Positions 1 to 7,236 of a stretch of 45,216 nucleotides of DNA are shown here, piece after piece; position 1 is the first letter of the stretch; each line of letters starts with the position of its first letter. The position numbers and the translations under genes were made by a program. This DNA comes from Actinophytocola sp036555685 (GTDB lineage Bacteria; Actinomycetota; Actinomycetes; Mycobacteriales; Pseudonocardiaceae), in NCBI RefSeq assembly GCF_036555685.1, contig NZ_DATBKY010000291.1, positions 1-45,216 on the forward strand. Direction: 5' to 3'. Under the pieces are notes generated by a model that did not search any database, was not told where the DNA came from, and saw nothing but the letters and a program-made list of their open reading frames with translations.

Positions 1-558
1 GCCCTTCGCAAGGTTCTCCGCAACCACCTCGAAGAACTGGCCCTCCTCCGCCGTGCCTTCGGCCAACTGGATGACGTTGGACCCGAGATCGGTGGCGACG
101 ATGTCGGCCTGAAGACAGTACCGCTCGATGCGGAGAACCTCATCCTGCTCGATCAGCCCCTCCCTCCCGGCGGTCGGAGATTCGGCTAGCTCCCGTGCAA
201 CCTCGTCAACGCGATCCGCGATCACCCGGCCGACGCGCGTAACTAGATCCAGGTGCCGTGCGGCGCGTGACCGCTCGTCTGCCCACGAACGTTCGACCTG
301 CCGGATGAGCGTGCCCTGGTGATCGACCGGAGCGCGCGCAGGTTCGCCGAACACCAGGTAGTCGAGGCTGACGTTGAAGAAATCGGCTAAGGCAAGCAGC
401 TTGTTGAAGCTCGGCCTCGTCTGCCCTCGGGTGTACTGGGACAACGCTGCAGCGGTGATGCCGACTGATTCCAAAATTGCTCGACGATTTCGACTGTATC
501 CGCGACTGTCGATCAAGTCGGCGAGCATTTCCTCCAGCTTTACCTCTCGTCGGGACAC
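1..558 (-). CDS. XRE-family helix-turn-helix regulator (3' end outside window)
   Basis: This is a probable DNA-binding repressor that controls itself and/or the divergent TIR gene. Reading leftwards from GTG at 558, 186 codons stay open to the window edge, so the C-terminus is missing. Residues of roughly 10-75 form a Cro/CI-type HTH: the GITAAALSQYTRGQTRPSF stretch is the recognition part, followed by the typical FFNVSLDYLVFGE end of such domains. After it come a charged helical segment and a second domain (DEVLRIERYCLQADIVATDLG) that I do not recognise by name. GTG is chosen because AGGGAG lies just upstream (about 565-570) and the next ATG would cut into the HTH. Codon 57 (388-390) is TTA, rare in such genomes. 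Codon use is visibly less GC-biased than in the housekeeping genes to the right, which suggests acquired DNA. The HTH assignment is firm; the regulatory target is inference. Confidence 0.85.
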   Translation of the reverse strand, partial: MSRREVKLEEMLADLIDSRGYSRNRRAILESVGITAAALSQYTRGQTRPSFNKLLALADFFNVSLDYLVFGEPARAPVDHQGTLIRQVERSWADERSRAARHLDLVTRVGRVIADRVDEVARELAESPTAGREGLIEQDEVLRIERYCLQADIVATDLGSNVIQLAEGTAEEGQFFEVVAENLAKG

Positions 559-624
559 TTTACTCTCCCTGGCGGGTTACCGCTCAACTCAGACCCTTCA
601 TCACTTCGTGACAAAGTGGCGCTT

Positions 625-636
625 TACGGATCCGTA
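625..636. repeat. Perfect 12-bp palindrome TACGGATCCGTA
   Basis: TACGGATCCGTA equals its own reverse complement. It lies 67 bp upstream of the XRE start, a reasonable place for an autoregulatory operator. Operator function is inferred from position and symmetry only. Confidence 0.4.
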
Positions 637-855
637 GTCACGCTTCGTGCCCCCTCTGGACATTGACGTTACGGCACCTGACACTTGGCGCAAGGGGAAC
701 ATCGCGTCGGGATCGACGATCTGGGAGAGGCGAGGATTCTGCGGAGAGCAAGGTGGTGTGCGTATGGCGACCGGATATGGGGTTCCGAGTAGCGCTGTCG
801 AGGGGTGCGCCGACACCGGCTGGAGTGGACTTCGTAGATCGAATGGACAAATCTT

Positions 856-868
856 GGACATGATGTCC
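856..868. promoter_or_regulatory. Candidate operator copy 1 (GGACAT-G-ATGTCC)
   Basis: A perfect inverted repeat with 6-bp arms and a one-base centre. The same 12-base core recurs 46 bp downstream over the TIR start codon. Symmetry and duplication beside a divergent HTH gene suggest a binding site for that regulator; this is inference. Confidence 0.45.
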
Positions 869-901
869 GGCCAGCCGCACTACTTCGCATCTGGAGGGCT
901 G

Positions 902-914
902 GGACATGATGTCG
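902..914. promoter_or_regulatory. Candidate operator copy 2, overlapping TIR start codon
   Basis: GGACATGATGTCG repeats the core of the element at 856-868 with 5-bp perfect arms. It contains the tandem ATG ATG start of the TIR gene (906-911). A bound protein here would block transcription elongation or initiation directly at the start. The SD sequence GGAGGG (893-898) lies between the two copies. Confidence 0.45.
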
Positions 915-2603
915 AGTGCTAGCGGTCGCGGCTGTGGAAAACAAGACGCCAACGAAGTCGTCGCGGGCGAGAAACGTGATGACCTTTGTCAGGTTTTCGT
1001 CTCCTACTCACATGTGGACGAGGCTGAACGAGTAAGGCTCGACATGCACTTGGCGCCGCTGGTGCGAGAAGGGCTCATTCGGCTGTGGTCCAGTCGCTCG
1101 ATCGCGCCAGGCTCGGACTGGCAGCGGGACATCGTGAAGGAACTGGAAAACGCGGACATCGTCATCCTCCTCGTGACCGCGGATTTTGTCGCTTCCGTCT
1201 TCTGCTTCGAGAAGGAGTTGGCGGCGGCGCTGCGACGCCAACAGCGCGGTGGAGTGCGGATCGTGCCGGTGCTGGTCAAGCCGGTGGACTTCGCGCACCT
1301 GTCGTTCGGTCGTTTCCAGGCGCTACCTCGTGACCTGCGGCCGATCAGCAGTTGGGACGACCCGGACGCCGGCTGGCTCGAGGTCGCGCTTGGCGTTCGG
1401 GAACTGGCCGAGGAGATCTGTCGTTCCCGCGCTGTCGTTCCGGCTCAGCGGTCGGGCTCGGAGTACGAGTCGGACAAGACGCATCTGGGGCGTCAGCTCA
1501 ACTCGTACTACGGAGCCAGCAATTGTGTAATCGACGGGCCGGTCGCCGAGGATCGAAATATCGAGTGGATTCCTCTTGATGATGACTTCTCAAACATGCG
1601 GTTCGATAATCTCGTTCCCATCAGTACGCGATACCGGGACCGAACCTCGCGTTTCGGCGGTGAGGCCCTGCGGATGACCGCGTTTCGGTTCGGCATAGAT
1701 CTCATCGCAGGAAACGTGTTCCACAGTGCGCGCCGGCATTTCCATGCCGATGTGCCGTCACTCGCCTTCGGGTGTGTGCGGCTAGGCGACGCCCTGGCGG
1801 TGAACTATCCCAACTACTTCGAGGCGCACGACGGCGACGACTGGACCTTTCTCGCGCAGAGTCTGTTCTACCTACCGTACCGAATGCATCCAGCCTTGCT
1901 GACGGCGACGCTGTGTCGAGTTCGCCACCGGCTGGCGGCGACGGATCGCTGCCCGAACGGTGCGCTCGCGGCATTGTTGCTCGCGATCGCGAACCTTTAC
2001 CAGGACGGCGGAAACTGGGATAAGGCCGAGCAACTCTACGAACGGGTGCTCGCATTGAGGACAGCGGACGCTATACGAGCTGACGTACTCCGCCGACGGG
2101 CCACAGGGTGGTTGCTCGGCGGCACGAACATCGTATCGATGGACCGGGAGTTCCGGTCCATCGTCGGATATAGGACCAATGCGGACCTTTCGGTGTCACT
2201 TGCGATCACACAAGGCTGGTGGCACCTGCTGGAGGCACGCCCGGAACGGTGTCTCCGGGAGCTCGTACCGTTCGACTTCGAAGAGGAGGCGCCGATACCC
2301 GCTCCGATGTACAGCCCCCACACTCTCGTCGAGTTCAAGCTTGTTCAGGCTGCTGCGCTCGCGGCCCTTGGGCTCAGCTGCACGCCGCAGGTGCGCTTCG
2401 TGCGCCAGCACGCCCGCTCGCGGTTGCGGCCGGTGTTCACTGAGTTCATCGCGCCACGGGTACTGCCCCGACAGTTCGACGAAGTGGTCGAACCGCTCCG
2501 GGATCGGCATGCGCTTTCAACCGGCCTGCTCGACGAGACGGCCGCGGCGGTTCTCGCCGCACGGGCGGTGAACGTGTCCGGGCGGCCGATCTGGGTGGAC
2601 TAA
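906..2603 (+). CDS. TIR-domain protein with TPR-like C-terminal region (candidate defence effector)
   Basis: A 565-residue protein. Residues of about 28-170 form a TIR domain: VFVSYSHVDE (box-1 type), then W61, the DW pair 71-72, the strand ADIVILLVTADF, and FCFEKEL, where E104 sits at the place of the catalytic glutamate of bacterial NAD-consuming TIR domains (C+4 pattern). Residues 190-350 match nothing I know. Residues of about 352-400 include GNWDKAEQLYERVL, a good TPR-type helix, with more helical sequence behind. The architecture is therefore TIR - unknown - TPR-like. In bacteria such proteins commonly act as abortive-infection effectors that destroy NAD+; that role is inference here. 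ATG 906 is supported by GGAGGG at 893-898. No signal peptide or membrane segment is seen. It is divergent from the XRE gene and shares its lower GC bias. Conserved neighbours begin only after the following phosphotransferase. Confidence 0.85.
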   Translation: MMSSASGRGCGKQDANEVVAGEKRDDLCQVFVSYSHVDEAERVRLDMHLAPLVREGLIRLWSSRSIAPGSDWQRDIVKELENADIVILLVTADFVASVFCFEKELAAALRRQQRGGVRIVPVLVKPVDFAHLSFGRFQALPRDLRPISSWDDPDAGWLEVALGVRELAEEICRSRAVVPAQRSGSEYESDKTHLGRQLNSYYGASNCVIDGPVAEDRNIEWIPLDDDFSNMRFDNLVPISTRYRDRTSRFGGEALRMTAFRFGIDLIAGNVFHSARRHFHADVPSLAFGCVRLGDALAVNYPNYFEAHDGDDWTFLAQSLFYLPYRMHPALLTATLCRVRHRLAATDRCPNGALAALLLAIANLYQDGGNWDKAEQLYERVLALRTADAIRADVLRRRATGWLLGGTNIVSMDREFRSIVGYRTNADLSVSLAITQGWWHLLEARPERCLRELVPFDFEEEAPIPAPMYSPHTLVEFKLVQAAALAALGLSCTPQVRFVRQHARSRLRPVFTEFIAPRVLPRQFDEVVEPLRDRHALSTGLLDETAAAVLAARAVNVSGRPIWVD

Positions 2604-2644
2604 ATCGCTGGTCGGCGACGTCTGGTCGCGGCCATGATCGGGCC

Positions 2645-3529
2645 ATGACTTCCGCGGACGGGCGGGCCGGGATCGATGCCGCGCTGGTCGAGCGGCTCAT
2701 CGGCGCGCAGTTTCCGCAGTGGGCTGGGCTCCCGGTGACGCCGGTGAAGGTTGACGGGTGGGACAACCGGACGTATCGGCTCGGGGACGACATGAGTGTG
2801 CGGCTGCCTACGGCGGAGGGCTACGTGCCGGCGGTGGCCAAGGAGAACGCGTGGCTGCCCCGGCTGGCGCCGCAACTGCCGCTGCCCGTGCCGACGGTCC
2901 TCGGGGCGGGGGTTCCTGGGGAGGGGTATCCCTACCCGTGGTCGGTGCGGGGGTGGTTGCCGGGGGAGGCGGCGGACCGGGCGCCGATAGCGGACATGGT
3001 GCGGTTCGCCCGGGAGCTGGCTGCGTTCATCAGGGCGCTGCAGCGCTGCGACGCGGACGGGGGACCCGCCGCCGGGCGGCACAGTTGGTACCGCGGGGCC
3101 TCGCCGGCCTTCTACGACCACGAGACTCGGCGCTGCCTCAACCAGGTCGACGGGCGGGTCGACACAAAGGCCGCCGGCAGGGCATGGGACGCGGCACTCC
3201 AAGCCGAGTGGCGCGGCGAGCCGGTCTGGTTCCACGGTGACGTCGCGGCCGGGAACCTCCTCGTCGAGGGCGGGCGGCTCGCCGCGGTCATCGACTTCGG
3301 GACGTCCGGGGTCGGGGACCCCGCGTGCGACCTGGTGATCGCCTGGACGATGTTCGACGGCGCGAGCCGCGCGGCGTTCCGGGACGCGGTCGGCCAGGAC
3401 GACGGGACATGGGCGCGGGCCCGGGGCTGGGCGCTGTGGAAGTCGCTGCTTACGCTGGCCGGGAACCCTGGTCCGGAGCTGGCCGCGGTCAACCACCGCA
3501 TCATCGACGCGGTCCTCGCGGAGGCATAG
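2645..3529 (+). CDS. Aminoglycoside-phosphotransferase-fold (APH/choline kinase) family kinase
   Basis: A 294-residue cytoplasmic small-molecule kinase of the APH fold. The Brenner motif HGDVAAGNLLV starts at H197, and the metal/ATP motif IDFGTSGVGDPACDL follows at about 216-230; both are intact. The N-lobe carries VDGWDNRTYRLGDD and RLPTAEGY. Substrate cannot be predicted: many members have nothing to do with antibiotics. A TANNNT-like CATGAT at 2633-2638 lies 6 bases before the ATG and no clear SD is present, so the gene may be leaderless. It starts 41 bases after the TIR stop but its base usage is strongly GC-biased, unlike the TIR gene, so I place it outside the accessory module. Confidence 0.85.
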   Translation: MTSADGRAGIDAALVERLIGAQFPQWAGLPVTPVKVDGWDNRTYRLGDDMSVRLPTAEGYVPAVAKENAWLPRLAPQLPLPVPTVLGAGVPGEGYPYPWSVRGWLPGEAADRAPIADMVRFARELAAFIRALQRCDADGGPAAGRHSWYRGASPAFYDHETRRCLNQVDGRVDTKAAGRAWDAALQAEWRGEPVWFHGDVAAGNLLVEGGRLAAVIDFGTSGVGDPACDLVIAWTMFDGASRAAFRDAVGQDDGTWARARGWALWKSLLTLAGNPGPELAAVNHRIIDAVLAEA

Positions 3530-3539
3530 CACACCCTCG

Positions 3540-3574
3540 TTGCACCGTTAGCAGTCGCGTGGGTAGAGTGCCAA
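3540..3574 (+). promoter_or_regulatory. groES-groEL1 promoter with CIRCE operator
   Basis: CIRCE is seen as TTAGCAGTC (3548-3556), nine bases, then GAGTGCCAA (3566-3574). The consensus is TTAGCACTC-N9-GAGTGCTAA, so each arm has one substitution. It overlaps a plausible promoter: TTGCAC (3540-3545), 18-bp spacer, TAGAGT (3564-3569). CIRCE is the operator of the HrcA heat-shock repressor, so repression of this operon by HrcA is expected from established knowledge. hrcA itself is not in the window. Confidence 0.9.
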
Positions 3575-3683
3575 CCGTACGGCGCCGACACCGCCCCGGC
3601 ACCCGCGACGGCGGGGTGGCAGGAGCCGCAAGCAAGACAGGTAACTGCCAACGCTTTCGAACAGACCCGTGGAGGTCACCGCG

Positions 3684-3977
3684 GTGAGCGTGAACATCAA
3701 GCCGCTCGAGGACAAGATCGTTGTCCAGGCGAGTGAGGCCGAGGCCACGACGGCGTCGGGCCTGGTCATTCCGGACACTGCCAAGGAGAAGCCCCAGGAG
3801 GGCAAGGTCCTGGCGGTGGGCCCGGGCCGCATCGACGACAACGGCAACCGCGTTCCTCTGGACGTGAACGTCGGCGACGTCGTCATCTACTCCAAGTACG
3901 GCGGCACCGAGGTCAAGTACAACGGCGAGGACTACCTGATCCTCTCCGCCCGCGACGTGCTGGCCGTCATCAACTGA
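3684..3977 (+). CDS. groES: Co-chaperonin GroES (Cpn10)
   Basis: A 97-residue heptameric lid of the GroEL chaperonin. Sequence landmarks: NIKPLEDKIVVQ at the start, the mobile loop with TTASGLVIPDTAKEKPQEG, and the C-terminal GEDYLILSARDVLAVI. GTG 3684 is chosen because GGAGGT (3671-3676) lies 7 bases upstream and the product then has normal family length; an upstream in-frame GTG at 3669 would precede that SD. It is first gene of the CIRCE-controlled operon, with groEL1 76 bases downstream. Confidence 0.97.
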   Translation: MSVNIKPLEDKIVVQASEAEATTASGLVIPDTAKEKPQEGKVLAVGPGRIDDNGNRVPLDVNVGDVVIYSKYGGTEVKYNGEDYLILSARDVLAVIN

Positions 3978-4053
3978 CGACCTGCGGAGTCCGACTCGAC
4001 GCCCCGGTGGCCCAGTGGGGCTGCCGGGGCGCCCGAGTTCAGAAAGGTAGGAC

Positions 4054-5694
4054 ATGCCCAAGGAGATCAGCTTCGACGAGGACGCTCGTCGGGCGCTCGA
4101 GCGCGGGGTGAACAAGCTTGCCGACGCGGTCCGCGTGTCGCTCGGCCCGCGCGGTCGGCACGTCGTGCTGGCCAAGAAGTTCGGTGGCCCCACCGTCACG
4201 AACGACGGCGTCACCATCGCGCGGGAGATCGAGCTCGAGGACGCGTTCGAGAACCTCGGCGCTCAGTTCGCCAAGAACGTGGCGACCAAGACCAACGACG
4301 TCGCCGGTGACGGCACCACCACGGCCACCGTGCTCGCGCAGGCCATGGTCCGCATCGGCATGCGCAACGTGGCCGCCGGCGCCAACCCGGCCGGGCTGGG
4401 CCAAGGTATCCAGCTCGCCGCGGACGCCGTGGTCGACGCGCTGAAGAGCAAGGCCACCCCGGTCAAGGGCCGGGACAACGTCGCCCAGGTCGGCACGGTC
4501 GCCTCGCGCGACGCGTCGATCGGCGCGCTGCTCGGCGAGGCCATCGAGAAGGTCGGCAACGACGGTGTGATCACCGTGGAGGAGTCCTCCACGATGGCCA
4601 CCGAGCTCGTCATCACCGAAGGCGTGCAGTTCGACAAGGGCTACCTCTCCGCCTACTTCGCCACCGACCCGGAGGCGCAGGAGGCGGTGCTGGAGAACGC
4701 CTACGTGCTGCTGCACCGCGAGAAGATCTCGTCGCTCAACGACCTGCTGCCGATCCTCGAGAAGATCGCCCAGGCCGGCAAGGCGGTGCTGATCGTCGCC
4801 GAGGACGTCGACGGCGAGGCGCTGTCGACCCTGGTCGTCAACTCGTTGCGCAAGACAATCCGCGCGGTCGCGGTGAAGGCGCCGTACTTCGGCGACCGGC
4901 GCAAGGCGTTCCTCGACGACCTGGGTGTGGTCACCGGCGCGACAGTCGTGTCCTCCGACGTGGGCATCAAGCTCTCCGAGGTCGACCTGGACGTGCTGGG
5001 CAACGCCCGCCGCATCGTGGTCACCAAGGACGACACGACGATCGTCGACGGCGCCGGCGCCAAGGCCGACGTCGACGCGCGCGCCGAGCAGATCCGCAAG
5101 GAGATCGAGGCGACCGACTCCGACTGGGACCGCGAGAAGCTGCAGGAACGGCTCGCGAAGCTGTCCGGCGGCATCGCCGTGATCCGGGTCGGCGCGGCCA
5201 CCGAGACCGAGCTGGCCGAGCGCAAGCACCGCATCGAGGACGCGGTCGCCGCGACCAAGGCCGCGGTCGAGGAGGGCGTCGTCCCGGGCGGCGGCTCGTC
5301 GCTCTTGCACGTCGGCAAGGAACTCGACAAGCTGCGGGACTCGCTCTCCGGCGACCAGGCGACCGGCGTGCGGATCGTGCAGGCCGCGCTGGCCGCTCCG
5401 CTGCAGTGGATCGCGGCCAATGCCGGTGAGGAAGGCGTGGTCATCGTCTCCAAGGTGCGCGACATGAGCTGGGGCCACGGCTTCAACGCCGCGACGCTGA
5501 CCTACGGCGACCTCGCCGCCGACGGTGTCGTCGACCCGGTGAAGGTCACGCGTTCGGCGGTCACCAACGCGGCGTCCATCGCGCGGATGGTGCTCACCAC
5601 CGAGGCCTCGGTCGTGGAGAAGAAGGAGGAGGAGCCGGAGGCTGCCGCCGGCCATGGTCACGGCCATGGTCACGGGCACGGCCCCGGATTCTGA
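4054..5694 (+). CDS. groEL1: 60-kDa chaperonin GroEL1 with histidine-rich tail
   Basis: A 546-residue group I chaperonin, the ATP-driven folding chamber. The nucleotide site is visible as NDGVTIAREIEL and VAGDGTTTATVLA, and the substrate-binding apical domain lies in the middle (about 190-370). The C-terminus is not the usual Gly-Gly-Met repeat but alternating His-Gly (five HG units after EEEPEAAAG). That tail marks the GroEL1 paralogue encoded next to groES in actinobacteria; such genomes usually carry a second groEL elsewhere with the GGM tail. A His-rich tail suggests metal binding (inference). The SD GAAAGG lies before ATG 4054. Expression follows groES from the CIRCE promoter and ends at the hairpin at 5707-5738. 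Confidence 0.96.
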   Translation: MPKEISFDEDARRALERGVNKLADAVRVSLGPRGRHVVLAKKFGGPTVTNDGVTIAREIELEDAFENLGAQFAKNVATKTNDVAGDGTTTATVLAQAMVRIGMRNVAAGANPAGLGQGIQLAADAVVDALKSKATPVKGRDNVAQVGTVASRDASIGALLGEAIEKVGNDGVITVEESSTMATELVITEGVQFDKGYLSAYFATDPEAQEAVLENAYVLLHREKISSLNDLLPILEKIAQAGKAVLIVAEDVDGEALSTLVVNSLRKTIRAVAVKAPYFGDRRKAFLDDLGVVTGATVVSSDVGIKLSEVDLDVLGNARRIVVTKDDTTIVDGAGAKADVDARAEQIRKEIEATDSDWDREKLQERLAKLSGGIAVIRVGAATETELAERKHRIEDAVAATKAAVEEGVVPGGGSSLLHVGKELDKLRDSLSGDQATGVRIVQAALAAPLQWIAANAGEEGVVIVSKVRDMSWGHGFNAATLTYGDLAADGVVDPVKVTRSAVTNAASIARMVLTTEASVVEKKEEEPEAAAGHGHGHGHGHGPGF

Positions 5695-5706
5695 TTTCTC
5701 AGGAGA

Positions 5707-5738
5707 AACGCCGCGCCCGGCATGCCGGGCGCGGCGTT
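5707..5738. terminator. Bidirectional terminator between groEL1 and whiB
   Basis: A 32-base perfect palindrome, beginning AACGCCGCGCCCGG and centred on CATG, followed on the plus strand by CTTGTTGTC. It lies between the stops of convergent genes (5694 and 5768). Stem strength and position make termination in both directions likely. Confidence 0.85.
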
Positions 5739-5767
5739 CTTGTTGTCAGGACGTCACAAATGTGGCG

Positions 5768-6067
5768 TCAGGTTGCCACTGCCAGAGTTCGCTTCTCGAC
5801 TTTGATGATCGCCTCACGCTCTCCTTCCGAGAGGCCGCCCCAGATGCCGTACGGCTCGTGGACCGCCAAGGCGTGTCGACGGCACAGTTCCAGGACCGGA
5901 CATGCCTGACAGATCGCCTTCGCCCTGGCTTCGCGCCGCGCCCGTGCCGGGCCGCGCTCGCCGTCGGGGTGGAAGAAGAACGCGCTGTCCATGCCGCGGC
6001 AGGAACCCTCGAGCTGCCAGTCCCACACATCTGCGTTCGGACCGGGGAGCCTGCGAGTGTCCGCCAT
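5768..6067 (-). CDS. whiB3: WhiB-family [4Fe-4S] regulator, WhiB3/WhiD type
   Basis: A 99-residue iron-sulfur transcription factor. The four cluster ligands are C23, C53, C56 and C62 (C...CxxCxxxxxC), followed by the family turn GIWGG (74-78) and a basic C-terminus. Start LPGPNADVWDWQLEGSCRGMDS closely resembles mycobacterial WhiB3, and the location beside groEL1 and upstream of sigD matches Mycobacterium whiB3 and Streptomyces whiD. Family members bind the sigma-A C-terminal region and respond to redox/NO; WhiD is needed for spore maturation in Streptomyces. ATG 6067 has GGAGG 8 bases upstream. It is transcribed divergently from the MerR-like gene. Confidence 0.93.
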   Translation of the reverse strand: MADTRRLPGPNADVWDWQLEGSCRGMDSAFFFHPDGERGPARARREARAKAICQACPVLELCRRHALAVHEPYGIWGGLSEGEREAIIKVEKRTLAVAT

Positions 6068-6261
6068 GTTGTCCGCCTCCCTTGCCGGAAATTTGCACTA
6101 ACCGGCTACTCCATTCGGCACAGCGGAATCAACGCTAGAACCGCGCCAATACTTGTTCAAGGGTGATCGACTCATTGATTGCCCAGTTCAGCCGATCGGG
6201 ACGACACGTAGACGCTGCGTATTCGTCGATCCAGTTGCCGGACACCGCTGATCACTCGACG

Positions 6262-7236
6262 ATGGGGAGCGTGGCGACGAAGCAGGCGGCTGTGGGCGAT
6301 CAAGCTCCGCTGGTGCGCGAGGTGCCGCCGCTGCCGTCAGAAGGGGAGTTGGCCCTCCCGGTCGCTGCCGTGGCGCGGCGGCTCGGCGTCGCACCCGCCA
6401 CGCTTCGCACCTGGGACCGGCGCTACGGCATCGGGCCGCGCGAGCACACCACCGGACGGCACCGCCGCTACGCACCGGAGGACGTCGCCCGGCTCGAGGT
6501 CATGCAGCAGGCGCTGTTGCGTGGCGCGTCCCCGGCGGAGGCCGCGAACTACGCCCTCCGCACGGCTGCGCCGGCCTACGACGTCGACATCGTCGCGCCC
6601 CGCGAGCCGCTGCTGCGCGAGGTCGTGTCGCGATCGTCGCAGGTGCAGAGGCTGAGCCGGGCGGCGATGGCCATGGACACCGTCGCGACCGAGCAACTGA
6701 TCGCGGACTGCATCGCCCGCCTGGGGGTCGTGGCCGTCTGGCACGAGGTGCTGCGGCCGGTGCTCTCCGCGCTCGCGAGCCGCTGGGCGCAGTCCGGCGA
6801 GTGCGTCGAGGTCGAGCACCTGGTCAACGAGTGCACGCTGTCGGCCATGATCGGCGCGACGCCCGTGGTCGCCACGCCGCGCAACCCCCGTCCGGTGCTG
6901 CTGTGCGGCGCGCCCGGGGAACGGCACGGGCTACCGCTCTACGTGCTGCGCGCCGCGCTCGCCCGGGCCGGCATCGGCACGCAGATGCTCGGCCCGGCCC
7001 TGCCGGTCGAGGGGCTCGCCGGGGCGGTGCGCCGGAGCGGGCCGGCCGCGGTCGTCGTCTGGGCGCAGCTGCCGCGCTATCTCGGCCCGGACGTGTTCGA
7101 GCGGGTGCCGCGCACGCGGCAGCGGGTGCGGCTGTTCGCGTGCGGGCCGGGGTGGACGGAGCTGCCGAGCCGGGTGGGCCGGCTGGCGGACATCGCGGAC
7201 GCGGTGCGCCGGATCGAGGCGCTGGTCGGCACGTGA
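6262..7236 (+). CDS. MerR-type regulator with B12-binding-like C-terminal domain
   Basis: About 324 residues. The N-terminal HTH is clear: PVAAVARRLGVAPATLRTWDRRYGIGP followed by RRYAPEDVARLEVMQ, the MerR wing. The C-terminal part resembles the cobalamin-binding regulators (CarH/LitR type): a four-helix cap with RWAQSGECVEVEHLVNE, where W and EH are typical, then a Rossmann-like half with GERHGLPLYVLRAALARAGIG. The usual E/DxHxxG cobalamin motif reads ERHGLP here, so His is kept but Gly is replaced by Pro; B12 binding is uncertain. Start is ambiguous: ATG 6262 is preferred because sequence upstream looks non-coding, though GTG 6163 is also in frame; neither has a strong SD. The 3' end overlaps the next gene (GTGA). 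Confidence 0.85.
   Translation: MGSVATKQAAVGDQAPLVREVPPLPSEGELALPVAAVARRLGVAPATLRTWDRRYGIGPREHTTGRHRRYAPEDVARLEVMQQALLRGASPAEAANYALRTAAPAYDVDIVAPREPLLREVVSRSSQVQRLSRAAMAMDTVATEQLIADCIARLGVVAVWHEVLRPVLSALASRWAQSGECVEVEHLVNECTLSAMIGATPVVATPRNPRPVLLCGAPGERHGLPLYVLRAALARAGIGTQMLGPALPVEGLAGAVRRSGPAAVVVWAQLPRYLGPDVFERVPRTRQRVRLFACGPGWTELPSRVGRLADIADAVRRIEALVGT

Larger units (their letters stand above)
559..905. promoter_or_regulatory. Divergent intergenic region between XRE regulator and TIR gene
   Basis: These 347 bases hold no convincing gene. I see an inverted repeat CACTT/AAGTG (602-606 and 614-618), a perfect 12-bp palindrome at 625-636, and the paired GGACATGATGTC elements at the TIR end. 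A TTGACG hexamer occurs at 664-669 but no good -10 follows at normal spacing. Promoters for both genes must lie here; their exact positions cannot be fixed by eye. Confidence 0.6.

Noticed and set aside
4039..5679. Antisense open frame covering the whole of groEL1.
   Set aside because: Shadow of an unmistakable chaperonin gene; its product is low-complexity Arg/Gly/Leu/Asp-rich sequence.
6163..6261. N-terminal extension of the MerR-like protein from GTG 6163.
   Set aside because: No SD, composition unlike coding sequence of this DNA, and the extension would fill the divergent whiB3 promoter region.
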